NCBI RefSeq assembly: GCF_002261225.1 | Contig: NZ_NEVM01000001.1 | Coordinates: 62,001 to 126,000, forward strand | Source: Bordetella genomosp. 10 | Lineage (GTDB): Bacteria; Pseudomonadota; Gammaproteobacteria; Burkholderiales; Burkholderiaceae_B | DNA length: 64,000 nucleotides | Direction of reading: 5' to 3' | Part shown: positions 12,272-19,670 of the stretch, in pieces | How positions within the stretch are numbered: position 1 is the first letter of the stretch | How the letters are laid out: each line of letters starts with the position of its first letter | Notes under the pieces: model-generated | What the model was told of the DNA's origin: nothing | What the model saw: only the letters and a program-made list of their open reading frames with translations | Database searches by the model: none | Translations under genes and position numbers: made by a program

Positions 12272-12324
12272 CCGGCAACCATTGCCGGAAACCAGGTGGC
12301 GGTCATCTTCCGACGAGTCGGAAG
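12272..12324. promoter_or_regulatory. Two hairpins/palindromes upstream of the Bug gene
   Basis: CCGGCAA and TTGCCGG (12272-12288) form a 7-bp stem with a 3-base loop just after the hydratase gene. CTTCCGAC and GTCGGAAG (12307-12324) form a perfect 8-bp palindrome with a 2-base centre. The first may end or attenuate the hydratase transcript; the second looks like an operator. Neither has a U-tract. Confidence 0.35.
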
Positions 12325-12422
12325 GAGTCCGATACTGCGCAAAAAAAACCACGCGATTGTCCCGCTGATCACCAACGCGGTAAATCCCCGCCGCTTTTCA
12401 TATAACAATTGATGGAGACAAA

Positions 12423-13394
12423 ATGAAGAACCTGTTATTGGCAATATCCGCCACCGCGATAGTGACCGCGGCGCCCCTGGGGGCCCAGGCGGCAGACGAC
12501 TATCCCAGCAAGCCGATCACCATGCTGATAGGTTTCGCGCCGGGAGGCGGTTCCGATATCGTGGGCCGTGTGATCGCCAGCCACATGGCGCGGACCTTGC
12601 ACACGAAAGTCATCGTCGAAAACAAGGTCGGCGCGGGTGGCGGCATCGCGGCGCAGGCCCTGACCCGGGACCAGCCGGACGGCTACACGATCATGCTCTC
12701 GACCATCGGCGCACTGGCTGTGAACCCGCATCTGGACACGCATGCGGGCTACAACCCTGAAAAGGACTTTAGCTGCATCTCGCTGGCCGCCGAACTGCCC
12801 GTGGTGATCGTGGCGAATACGGCGACGGGGCTGAATTCGCTGGAAGACCTGGATGCCGCGCTCGAAAAGACGAATACGCTCAGCTACGGTTCGTCCGGTA
12901 TTGGCAGCGCGGGTCACCTGGCAGGCGAGCTGTACAAGCAGATGCGCCATATCCAGGGCTTTACCCATGTGCCTTATCGCGGCGGGATGCCAGCAATGAA
13001 CGACCTGCTGGGCAACAACGTGCCCATTCTGTTTTCCGCGATCAGCGAGGTCGTGCCGCATATCCGCGGCGGAAAGATCAAGGCCCTGGCAGTCACAAGC
13101 CTGCATCGCGCACCCCTGCTTCCGGAGGTCAAGACCCTGGATGAAAGCGGCCTGGCCGGGTTCAACGCTACGAGCTGGTACGGATTCGTCGCACCTGTCG
13201 GGACGCCGGCGCCCATCATCGACAAGCTGAACAAGGCGATCGTCGCCGCCCTTGCCGATAAGAAAGTGGTGGAAGTCATGTCCCGTTCCGGCATGACGCC
13301 GCTGCCTTCTTCTCCCAAGGAAATGCAGGACTATATGACCAGTGAAAGCGAGAAGTGGGGCAAGTTGATCGAGGACGCGCATATCCGGCCTTGA
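12423..13394 (+). CDS. Bug family tripartite tricarboxylate (TctC-like) substrate-binding protein
   Basis: A 323-residue periplasmic binding protein with a Sec signal peptide (residues 1-24, cleavage after GAQA). The mature start ADDYPSKPITMLIGFAPGGGSD carries the Bug ligand-binding loop FAPGGGSD. A second ligand loop is seen in LTRDQPDGYTIML, and HVPYRGGMPAM forms the usual later loop. Such proteins capture carboxylates or amino acids for TctAB-type transporters, or act as sensors. No tctA/tctB genes are adjacent, as is usual for Bordetella-type Bug genes. A TGGAGA Shine-Dalgarno precedes the start. Position suggests it captures the acid metabolised by the preceding CoA module. Confidence 0.93.
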   Translation: MKNLLLAISATAIVTAAPLGAQAADDYPSKPITMLIGFAPGGGSDIVGRVIASHMARTLHTKVIVENKVGAGGGIAAQALTRDQPDGYTIMLSTIGALAVNPHLDTHAGYNPEKDFSCISLAAELPVVIVANTATGLNSLEDLDAALEKTNTLSYGSSGIGSAGHLAGELYKQMRHIQGFTHVPYRGGMPAMNDLLGNNVPILFSAISEVVPHIRGGKIKALAVTSLHRAPLLPEVKTLDESGLAGFNATSWYGFVAPVGTPAPIIDKLNKAIVAALADKKVVEVMSRSGMTPLPSSPKEMQDYMTSESEKWGKLIEDAHIRP

Positions 13395-13427
13395 TGGCAG
13401 CCCTTCGATCCGCTGTTTCGGCATGCC

Positions 13428-15881
13428 CTAGAAGTCGAACTGCGCCGACACCATGACGGTGCGGGGCGATCCTTCGGCCAGACTATTGGTGAAGGAATAC
13501 GACGACCAGTACCGCCGGTTGGCCACGTTGAGCACTTGCGCGCGCAGGGTGACCGGTTTGCCGTTGGCTCGTTCCCAGACATACCGCGCACCCACGTCGA
13601 AGCGCGTCCAGCCGGGGATTTTCTGCTGGTTCGTCGCGTCTATGTACTGCGACGAGGTATAGACCGCGTTGCCGGTCAAGGTCAGCCTGGAAATAAAGGG
13701 CGTGTCCCATTCAAGACCCATGTTCGCCTGGAACTGCGGCACGCCGTAAGGACGGTTGCCTTGCGTGCCGGGCGAGTTGGTCTTGGTAAGGCGCGCGTCG
13801 GTATATGCCATGCCGCCCTGCAGCCGCACGCCGGTCGCGGCTTCGCCGAATGCCTGGAATTCGATGCCGCGATTGCGCTGTTCGCCATCCGCCGAATAGG
13901 TATTGCTTGCCGTGTCCACGGTTCCGCTCGGCTGCTTGACCTGAAACAGGGCAACGGTCGTGGTGACCTTGCCCCAATCGACTTTCGTGCCGACTTCGTA
14001 TTGGCGCGAGACGTAGGGCGCCAGCGTCTGGCCGCCGTTGGCGTAGGCCGCGGGAACGACGATGCCCGGCTGCAGGCTTTCGATGAAGTTGGCGTAGAGC
14101 GAGACGTTTTGCCAGGGCTTGACGACGAACGCCACGGCGGGCGTCAGGACACTGCGCTTGTAGTTGGACGAAACCGCTCCCGTCGTCGCATAGTTTCTCG
14201 TGTCGATGCGCTGCGAGCGAAGCCCTGCCGTCAACTGGATGCGTTCATCGAGGATGGAAAGCGTGTCCGCGGCGGCGATGGATGAATGGGCGGTGATGGA
14301 CGAGAGCGGCGCATCCGGCGCGTAGGTGGAGAGGTTCGGCGCCGCGAAGCTGCCGGAATCGTGGATGTTCCCGCTTTCGGAGGCGAAGAGCGTCTGGCCG
14401 AAGGAAGCGCGGCGCCGGTAGTAGTCGCCGGTGAACGAGACCTGATGGTTGACCGGACCCGTATCGAATTTTCCCCTGATGCCGACCTGGGCGGAGGCGC
14501 TATCCTCCACGAACTTGGTGGCTCGGGGAAAGAACAGCGCATCGCCGGCCGGATTTTCCAGCAGCCCTATGCCGCCGAGAATATCGGACGTGTTGTGCGC
14601 GAAACCGGTGGCGGCGAACGCCGTCCAGTCGGGCGCGAAGTCGTACTCGGCCTTCGCCATGCCGAACGTATCCTCACTGTTGAAACGGGTCCAAGACGGG
14701 TAGTTGTCGGTTGCCTTGGGCGGAGAAGGCACCTTGAAGTCGTTGGACAGGAAGTCGAGGGTGTCGTAGAACCCCTTCAACTTCCGCTTCTGGTAGCCAC
14801 CGTCCAGCGAGAACCGGAATCTGTCCGCCCGGTAATCCAGGCCCAGTATCCCGGCCGTGAGTTGTTCCGATGTGCCGTTGGCGCGCATGTCGCCGTCGCG
14901 CAGCGTGCCGTTGAAGCGGATGCCCCATTGCTTGTTTTCGCCGAATCGCCGCCCGATGTCGACGTGCGTGCCGAATTGGGAATCCGAACCGTAGGTCGTG
15001 GTCAGGCGGGTGATGGGATCGTCCGTCGCGCGCTTGGGAACGACGTTGATGGCGCCGCCCACCGCGCCATTTGGCGAGATGCCATACAGCAGCCCGCTGG
15101 CGCCCCGCAACAACTCCACCCGTTCGACGAAGTCGGTGCCGACGAAGTTGTAGGGCAGGACGCCGGCCAGGCCGTTGAGGAACACCTCGGGGTTCATCAA
15201 CGGAAAGCCCCGGATGTAGACCTCGTCGGCATAGCTGCCGGCGGGCCTGTCGACTCTCACGGCGGGATCGTTCATGAGGACATCGCCGATGCTCTGGGCC
15301 TGGCGGTCCTCGATGGTCTTGCTGGTATAGCCGACGACGCTGAAGGGCGTGTTCATCATGTCGCGGTTGCCCAGCATGCCGACCTGCGCGCCCGTGGCTA
15401 CCTGGCCGCCGGCATAGGCGGGCGGAAGTGCGCTCGCGGGAGCCCTTCCTTGCACCGATACGACCGGCAGCGTTACGGGCTCGGCGCCGGGGCCCGATTG
15501 CGTGGCCGGGGCGCGGCGCAATATATAGCCGGCCGGCGTTTTCGCGATGGTGTAGCCGCTGCCTTGCAACAGAATGGCGAATCCCTCGTTCACGCCGTAC
15601 GCGCCTTTCAGCCCCGGCGAGCGCAAGTCCTGGATCTGGTTCGCGTCCATGGCGATGGCCACGCCCGATTGCTGCGCGAAGTGATTCAGCACGACAGCCA
15701 AGGGCCCGGGCGCCACGTCGTACTGGATGGTCTGAGCCGGCGTTTGCGCCTGGCCGGGAGATACCGCGCCCAGCATCAGCGTCGCGACGAAAGCGAGATG
15801 GACAGCGAGGGAAAGCGGCTCCGGACGGGTGCGGAGAGGCGATGCGGCCAGCGGTTGCGCCGCGGCAGGCGACACGGACAT
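13428..15881 (-). CDS. TonB-dependent siderophore receptor with STN signalling domain (system 1)
   Basis: An 817-residue outer-membrane receptor that imports a ferric siderophore using TonB energy. A signal peptide ends near residue 45 (GQAQ). The STN domain (about 50-125) with YDVAPGPLAVVLNHFAQQSG signals to FecR across the periplasm. Next come a TonB-box-like stretch around LPVVSVQG (about 139-146), a plug domain with PFSVVGYTSKTIEDRQ and ERVELLRGASGLLYG, and a 22-strand barrel ending in the aromatic VSAQFDF. The architecture is that of FpvA/FoxA-type transducers. It lies downstream of fecR and the ECF sigma gene on the same strand, from which it is separated by 171 bp. The ligand is unknown; a hydroxamate or pyoverdine-like xenosiderophore is plausible. 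Confidence 0.93.
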   Translation of the reverse strand: MSVSPAAAQPLAASPLRTRPEPLSLAVHLAFVATLMLGAVSPGQAQTPAQTIQYDVAPGPLAVVLNHFAQQSGVAIAMDANQIQDLRSPGLKGAYGVNEGFAILLQGSGYTIAKTPAGYILRRAPATQSGPGAEPVTLPVVSVQGRAPASALPPAYAGGQVATGAQVGMLGNRDMMNTPFSVVGYTSKTIEDRQAQSIGDVLMNDPAVRVDRPAGSYADEVYIRGFPLMNPEVFLNGLAGVLPYNFVGTDFVERVELLRGASGLLYGISPNGAVGGAINVVPKRATDDPITRLTTTYGSDSQFGTHVDIGRRFGENKQWGIRFNGTLRDGDMRANGTSEQLTAGILGLDYRADRFRFSLDGGYQKRKLKGFYDTLDFLSNDFKVPSPPKATDNYPSWTRFNSEDTFGMAKAEYDFAPDWTAFAATGFAHNTSDILGGIGLLENPAGDALFFPRATKFVEDSASAQVGIRGKFDTGPVNHQVSFTGDYYRRRASFGQTLFASESGNIHDSGSFAAPNLSTYAPDAPLSSITAHSSIAAADTLSILDERIQLTAGLRSQRIDTRNYATTGAVSSNYKRSVLTPAVAFVVKPWQNVSLYANFIESLQPGIVVPAAYANGGQTLAPYVSRQYEVGTKVDWGKVTTTVALFQVKQPSGTVDTASNTYSADGEQRNRGIEFQAFGEAATGVRLQGGMAYTDARLTKTNSPGTQGNRPYGVPQFQANMGLEWDTPFISRLTLTGNAVYTSSQYIDATNQQKIPGWTRFDVGARYVWERANGKPVTLRAQVLNVANRRYWSSYSFTNSLAEGSPRTVMVSAQFDF

Positions 15882-15988
15882 GATGGAAGTTCCAGGGTTC
15901 GTTGATCTTCAAGGCCCGGGACGGGCATCGAACGCCAATGAACCGCGGGGACATGAGGGCATCGCCCCTGGCCAGCGCGCGGTAATTG

Positions 15989-16019
15989 CCGTTCTCATGG
16001 TCATGACGGATGAGAACGG
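15989..16019. promoter_or_regulatory. Long inverted repeat between fecR-1 and the receptor gene
   Basis: CCGTTCTCAT (15989-15998) and ATGAGAACGG (16010-16019) are perfect 10-bp inverted arms around an 11-base spacer, whose core GTCATGAC is itself palindromic. The TGAGAA/TTCTCA halves resemble Fur half-sites. It lies 34 bases after the fecR stop and 108 bases before the receptor start. It could be an operator or an attenuating hairpin. There is no U-tract on the minus strand after it. Confidence 0.5.
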
Positions 16020-16052
16020 ACAAGCGGAACCGGTCCTGGCGTTTTTTTTCGA

Positions 16053-17123
16053 CTATTGGGCGGGAGGCGCATCGACCCATACCAGCCATGGCGACAGGGT
16101 ACGGATGCGCAAGGCTGGGAAATTCGCCTGCAGCAGTTGCAATGCGCGGTCGGGATCGTCGAGCGGCAGCACGGCGCTGACCTTGAAACGCTCGATCTGT
16201 GCGCGGTCGTAATGGATGTGCCCGGTCCGGTAGCGCGCAAGTTCGTCCAGCACCTCGTTCAGCGGCCGGCCCTCCACCACGAGCTGGTGGTACTTCCATG
16301 TGTCGGACAAGCTGCGCGTATCGACGGATTCCGCCGGCCCGACGGCGTCGGCCGTGATGCGCACGCGCTGGCCCGCGGCGACTTCCGTGCTTGCGGCGCT
16401 GCCCGCCGCCCGCTGTTCGGCGGTCTGCACCGCGACGCGCGATTCGATCATGCTCAGGATCGTATCGTCGTCCTCCTTGTCCACGACGAAGCGGGTGCCG
16501 AGGGCGCGGATGCTGCCGTGCGCCGTTTCGACCACGAAGGGACGGTTTGCGTCCTTGGCTACATCCACCAGGATTTCGCCTTGAACCAGTTCAATGGTGC
16601 GCCGGCGAGCGTCGTAGCGCAGGTTGACGGCGCTGGCGCTGTCCAGCGTGATGCGGGTGCCGTCCGCGAGCAGGCGGGTTTCCCACTTTCCGGTCGCGGT
16701 GCGGATGTCGGCCATGAGATACCCGGGCGGCCAGGCGCGCATCGCCATCCACGCCGGCGCGCCGATGACGAGGGCGGCCAACAGCGCGACGCCGGCATGT
16801 TTGATCCGGCGGCGTTTTCGCTTGTTGGCGACGACCGCGTCGATTGCCGCCCGCGCGGGACGCGGATTGCCGTTCGCCGCATCCCGCACACCGCGAAGCT
16901 GGTCGATGATCCGTTCAAGCTGGTTCGCCTCGGCGGCATGACGAGGGTCCGCCTGTTTCCATGATTCGAACTCCAGGCACGCCTGCTTGCGCGTGGCCTC
17001 GTCGTCGTCAGTAAGAAGAACGATCCATGCCGCCGCTTGTTCGGCGATCGTGTCGGCTGCATCCGGCGTGGGAGAAGCGGAGGCGGGGCGGCCCATGAAG
17101 CGTCTTGCCTGGCGTCGCGTCAT
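16053..17123 (-). CDS. FecR-like anti-sigma/sigma regulator (system 1)
   Basis: A 356-residue inner-membrane regulator that holds and then activates its partner ECF sigma factor when the receptor STN domain signals. The N-terminal cytoplasmic DUF4880-type segment (about 22-85) has AAAWIVLLTDDDEATRKQ. A membrane helix (about 108-128) follows the basic stretch KRKRRRIKH. The periplasmic FecR domain (about 138-235) has TRLLADGTRITLDSASAV and RALGTRFVV. The C-terminal signalling region contains GRPLNEVLDELARYR. Its start overlaps the sigma gene stop by 4 bases (17120-17123). Family knowledge: FecR and FoxR types self-cleave and are further processed. No GT cleavage site was assigned here. Confidence 0.92.
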   Translation of the reverse strand: MTRRQARRFMGRPASASPTPDAADTIAEQAAAWIVLLTDDDEATRKQACLEFESWKQADPRHAAEANQLERIIDQLRGVRDAANGNPRPARAAIDAVVANKRKRRRIKHAGVALLAALVIGAPAWMAMRAWPPGYLMADIRTATGKWETRLLADGTRITLDSASAVNLRYDARRRTIELVQGEILVDVAKDANRPFVVETAHGSIRALGTRFVVDKEDDDTILSMIESRVAVQTAEQRAAGSAASTEVAAGQRVRITADAVGPAESVDTRSLSDTWKYHQLVVEGRPLNEVLDELARYRTGHIHYDRAQIERFKVSAVLPLDDPDRALQLLQANFPALRIRTLSPWLVWVDAPPAQ

Positions 17124-17680
17124 GCGCCGTGTTCGGCCAGGGCCGGACAGCGAGCGCGAAAGGACAGCAGGGCCTGGACCAGGTATTTCCTCACCATGCG
17201 CGTGGAGACGCCGAGGCTGGCGGCGATGTCCGCATGGGTCTCTCCGTCCAGGTAGTGCCGCAGGAAGGCTTCGCGCACCTTGGCGGTCATGTCTTCCACG
17301 GCGGCGCCGATCTGTTCCAGGGCCTGGACGGCCATCAGCACGCTTTCAGGCGAGGGATAGGTGGGCAGGCGTTCGGCTAGCCTGGCCATTTCGGCCAGAT
17401 AGGTTCGTTCGACGACCGCCCGGCGGGAGCGATCCACCAGCAGGCGCTTGGCGATGGTGGTGAGGTAGGCGCGCGGTTCCTCGATGCCGACCAGCGCGTC
17501 CCGGGTCGCCAGGATACGGACGAAGGTGTCCTGGGCGATGTCGGCGGCGTCCTGGGCGCCGCCCAGCTTGCGCCGCAGCCATCCCAGCAGCCAGCGTTCG
17601 TGGTCGGCGTACAGCGTTTCGATCTGCTGGAGGGGATTGAGTTCGGATATGGGCACGGCGACCTCTCCCACTGGCTCCAC
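17120..17680 (-). CDS. ECF sigma factor, FecI-like (system 1)
   Basis: A 186-residue extracytoplasmic-function sigma factor that directs RNA polymerase to its receptor gene. Sigma region 2 (about residues 25-95) includes AQDAADIAQDTFVRIL and PRAYLTTIAKRLLVDRSRR. Region 4 (about 125-175) has FLRHYLDGETHADIAASLG with the helix-turn-helix SLGVSTRMVRKYLVQ. Length and motifs match iron-starvation sigma factors. The chosen start (17680) could instead be a later codon near VPISEL; the N-terminal 10 residues are uncertain. A Fur-box-like site lies 32 bp upstream. It is divergent from a second sigma gene of the same type. Confidence 0.93.
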   Translation of the reverse strand: MEPVGEVAVPISELNPLQQIETLYADHERWLLGWLRRKLGGAQDAADIAQDTFVRILATRDALVGIEEPRAYLTTIAKRLLVDRSRRAVVERTYLAEMARLAERLPTYPSPESVLMAVQALEQIGAAVEDMTAKVREAFLRHYLDGETHADIAASLGVSTRMVRKYLVQALLSFRARCPALAEHGA

Positions 17681-17711
17681 GGGAGGGGACGCCCGGCGTA
17701 TGGCATAAGTT

Positions 17712-17727
17712 TGAGAATCGTTCTTAT
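17712..17727. promoter_or_regulatory. Fur-box-like site upstream of fecI-1
   Basis: TGAGAATCGTTCTTAT lies 32 bp upstream of the ECF sigma gene; on the coding (minus) strand it reads AAGAACGATTCTCA. This is close to betaproteobacterial Fur boxes built on GATAATGATAATCATTATC. Iron repression of system 1 is therefore expected. Confidence 0.6.
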
Positions 17728-17805
17728 TCTATATGTCTGTCTCAGGCTTGCACAATGCGGGGAGTGTCGATTGCCCTTGGCGGCGGCCCAGCCAGCAGCG
17801 AAAAA

Positions 17806-17880
17806 AGCCCCCACGCCGCGCGGCTTACGCCGCTTGCTGTCCCCCGAGGGGGCGGTTTTGCCTTGGGGGGCCCGGCAGCG
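17806..17880. repeat. Dispersed GC-rich palindromic repeat, copy A
   Basis: An intergenic block with the C/G-run palindrome CCCCCGAGGGGG and a flanking CCTTGGGGGGCCCGGCAGCG. It sits between the two divergent ECF sigma genes. Similar C-run/G-run hairpin blocks occur at 19528-19570 and 32168-32227. It looks like the REP-type intergenic repeats common in Alcaligenaceae genomes. Confidence 0.55.
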
Positions 17881-17913
17881 AAAAAACGTGCGGCGCGGCA
17901 CGTTTTCAGCTAT

Positions 17914-17934
17914 AAATAGCAACCATTCTCATCT
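17914..17934. promoter_or_regulatory. Fur-box-like site upstream of fecI-2
   Basis: AAATAGCAACCATTCTCATCT lies 28 bp before the GTG start of the second sigma gene (positions given include 21 bases; core AACCATTCTCAT). The 3' half ATTCTCAT is a typical Fur half-site; the 5' half is degenerate. Confidence 0.45.
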
Positions 17935-17962
17935 GAAGTGGTCTGTTAATAGGGGTCGTCTC

Positions 17963-18478
17963 GTGTCGCCTGTGGAATCCGCCGAGCAACGAGGATTGCA
18001 CGCGCTGTACCGTGATCATCATGGTTGGCTGCAAAACTGGCTGCGCAAGAAACTGAACAATACGTTCGAGGCGGCCGATCTGGCCCAGGATACTTTCGTC
18101 CGGGTCCTCGGCGCCTGGCGCAAGCAGGGAGACCTGCAACTGCGCGAGCCGCGGGCGTATCTGACGTCGGTGGCCGGCCGCGTGCTGCTCAACCACTGGC
18201 GGCGGCTGTCGCTGGAGCAGGCCTATCTGGAGGCGCTGGCGGGGCAGCCGGAGGCCTTGTCGCCCTCTCCCGAAGCGCGCCTGCTGGTCCTGGAGGCCCT
18301 GCACGAGATCGACGCCCTGCTCGATACCCTGTCCCCCAAGGTGCGCACCGCCTTCCTGTACGCGCAACTGGAAGGGCTGACCTACGCCGAGATCGCCGTG
18401 CGGCTGGGCGTGAGCGAGCGCACCATCAAGCGCTACATCGCCACCGCCTATGAAGAATGCCTGCTGGCGATGGCATGA
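17963..18478 (+). CDS. ECF sigma factor, FecI-like (system 2)
   Basis: A 171-residue ECF sigma factor for the second siderophore system. Region 2 includes FEAADLAQDTFVRVLGAW and PRAYLTSVAGRVLLNHWRR. Region 4 includes FLYAQLEGLTYAEIAVRLG and the helix GVSERTIKRYIATAYEE. I chose the GTG at 17963 because AGGGG lies 7 bases upstream and the protein then has the length of its family. The frame is open further upstream, but that part runs through the repeat and Fur-like site and has no family sequence. It is divergent from the system 1 sigma gene and is followed 24 bases later by its fecR. A GTG start may hold expression low. Confidence 0.92.
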   Translation: MSPVESAEQRGLHALYRDHHGWLQNWLRKKLNNTFEAADLAQDTFVRVLGAWRKQGDLQLREPRAYLTSVAGRVLLNHWRRLSLEQAYLEALAGQPEALSPSPEARLLVLEALHEIDALLDTLSPKVRTAFLYAQLEGLTYAEIAVRLGVSERTIKRYIATAYEECLLAMA

Positions 18479-18502
18479 GGATGCCAGGGTGAGCCCCATC
18501 TC

Positions 18503-19498
18503 ATGAACGCCTCCTTGCCCGCGCGTCCTTTGGACCGGGCCGTCGCGCGCGCCGCGGCGGCGTGGCTGGTGCGCCTGCGGGAAGCCGCGACGCCGCAGGA
18601 TATCGAGGACTGCCTGCGCTGGCGCAACGCCGATCCCGAGCACGAGCGCGCCTGGCGCCTGGCGCAGCAGCTCGACGCGAAATTCGAGGTCGTGCCGCCG
18701 CGGATCGGCATGGCCGCCATCGGGCGCGCGCGGCGGGCGAGCCGGCGGGCCGCGATCAAGTCGCTGGCCGCGCTGCTGGTGGCCGGTTCCTCCGGCTATC
18801 TCGCCTATTCGTCGGTGCCATGGCGGACGTGGGTGGCCGACGAGCGCACGGCCACGGGGGAGCGGCGCCAGGTCGTCCTGGCCGACGGCACGCGCGTCGA
18901 CCTCAATACCGCCACCGCCATCGACGTGGCCTTCAGCGAAACCGAACGGCGCATTTTCCTGCGCGGCGGCGAGGTCCTGGTCGAAACCGGGCATGATGCC
19001 GGCCGCGCCGGCGCCGCCTATCGCCCCTTCATCGTCCAGACGCGGCAGGGGCGCATCCGGGCACTGGGAACGCGCTTCGTCGTGCGCGACGGCGCCGACG
19101 ATACCCTGGTCGCGGTGCTTCAGGGCGCGGTGGAGCTGACCCCCGACGGCGCGCCCTCGGCGCGCCGCGTCCTCGACGCCGGGCAGCAGGCCCGGTTCAC
19201 CGCCGCCCGGGTCGGCGCCGTCGCGCCCGCCGACGCGCACGCCGCCGACTGGGCGCGCGGCATGTTCGTCGCCGACCAGATGCGCCTTGCCGACGTGGTG
19301 TCGGAACTGAGCCGTTATCGGCCCGGGGTGCTGCGCTGCGATCCCGCCGTCGCCGACCTGAGGCTTACCGGCGCCTTCCAGCTCGACAACATCGACGTCA
19401 TCCTGGACGCCTTGCCCAGGACGCTGCCCGTGCGCGTCGTGTACCGCACCCGCTATTGGGTCACCGTGGCCGCCGCCGATACCCCCGCGGGACGGTGA
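18503..19498 (+). CDS. FecR-like regulator (system 2)
   Basis: A 331-residue inner-membrane anti-sigma/sigma regulator. The cytoplasmic N-domain (about 10-65) has AAAAWLVRLREAATPQD and WRNADPEHERAW. A membrane segment (about 86-102) is preceded by SRRAAIKSLAALL, which resembles a twin-arginine export signal. The FecR domain (about 115-215) has VVLADGTRVDLNTATAIDV and RALGTRFVV. The C-terminal STN-contacting region has LADVVSELSRYRPGVL. It follows its sigma gene by 24 bases and precedes the receptor gene by 172 bases. It should pass the receptor's ligand-bound signal to the system 2 sigma factor. Confidence 0.92.
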   Translation: MNASLPARPLDRAVARAAAAWLVRLREAATPQDIEDCLRWRNADPEHERAWRLAQQLDAKFEVVPPRIGMAAIGRARRASRRAAIKSLAALLVAGSSGYLAYSSVPWRTWVADERTATGERRQVVLADGTRVDLNTATAIDVAFSETERRIFLRGGEVLVETGHDAGRAGAAYRPFIVQTRQGRIRALGTRFVVRDGADDTLVAVLQGAVELTPDGAPSARRVLDAGQQARFTAARVGAVAPADAHAADWARGMFVADQMRLADVVSELSRYRPGVLRCDPAVADLRLTGAFQLDNIDVILDALPRTLPVRVVYRTRYWVTVAAADTPAGR

Positions 19499-19527
19499 AC
19501 GCTTTGCCCATCCTTCCGGTCCGCCAA

Positions 19528-19570
19528 CGCCGCCCCCTTGAGGGGGCCCGCGAAGCGGGTACGGGGTGGG
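19528..19570. repeat. Dispersed GC-rich palindromic repeat, copy B
   Basis: Two hairpins in tandem between fecR-2 and its receptor gene: CCCCC/GGGGG around TTGA (19533-19546) and CCCGC/GCGGG around GAA (19547-19559). The block resembles copies at 17806-17880 and 32168-32227. Confidence 0.55.
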
Positions 19571-19670
19571 TTTCCCCTGAAAAAAATCCGCGAATCCTGT
19601 CCCCTTTCCTGCGCTCGCGTTTCATAGCCATAGAAGCCGCTCCGAAACCGATCGATTCCAAGGAAAGTCC

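Noticed and set aside
16042..16049. Run of eight T residues near the 3' end of fecR-1
   Set aside because: It is on the plus strand while the gene is on the minus strand, so transcripts carry an A-run, not the U-run of a terminator.
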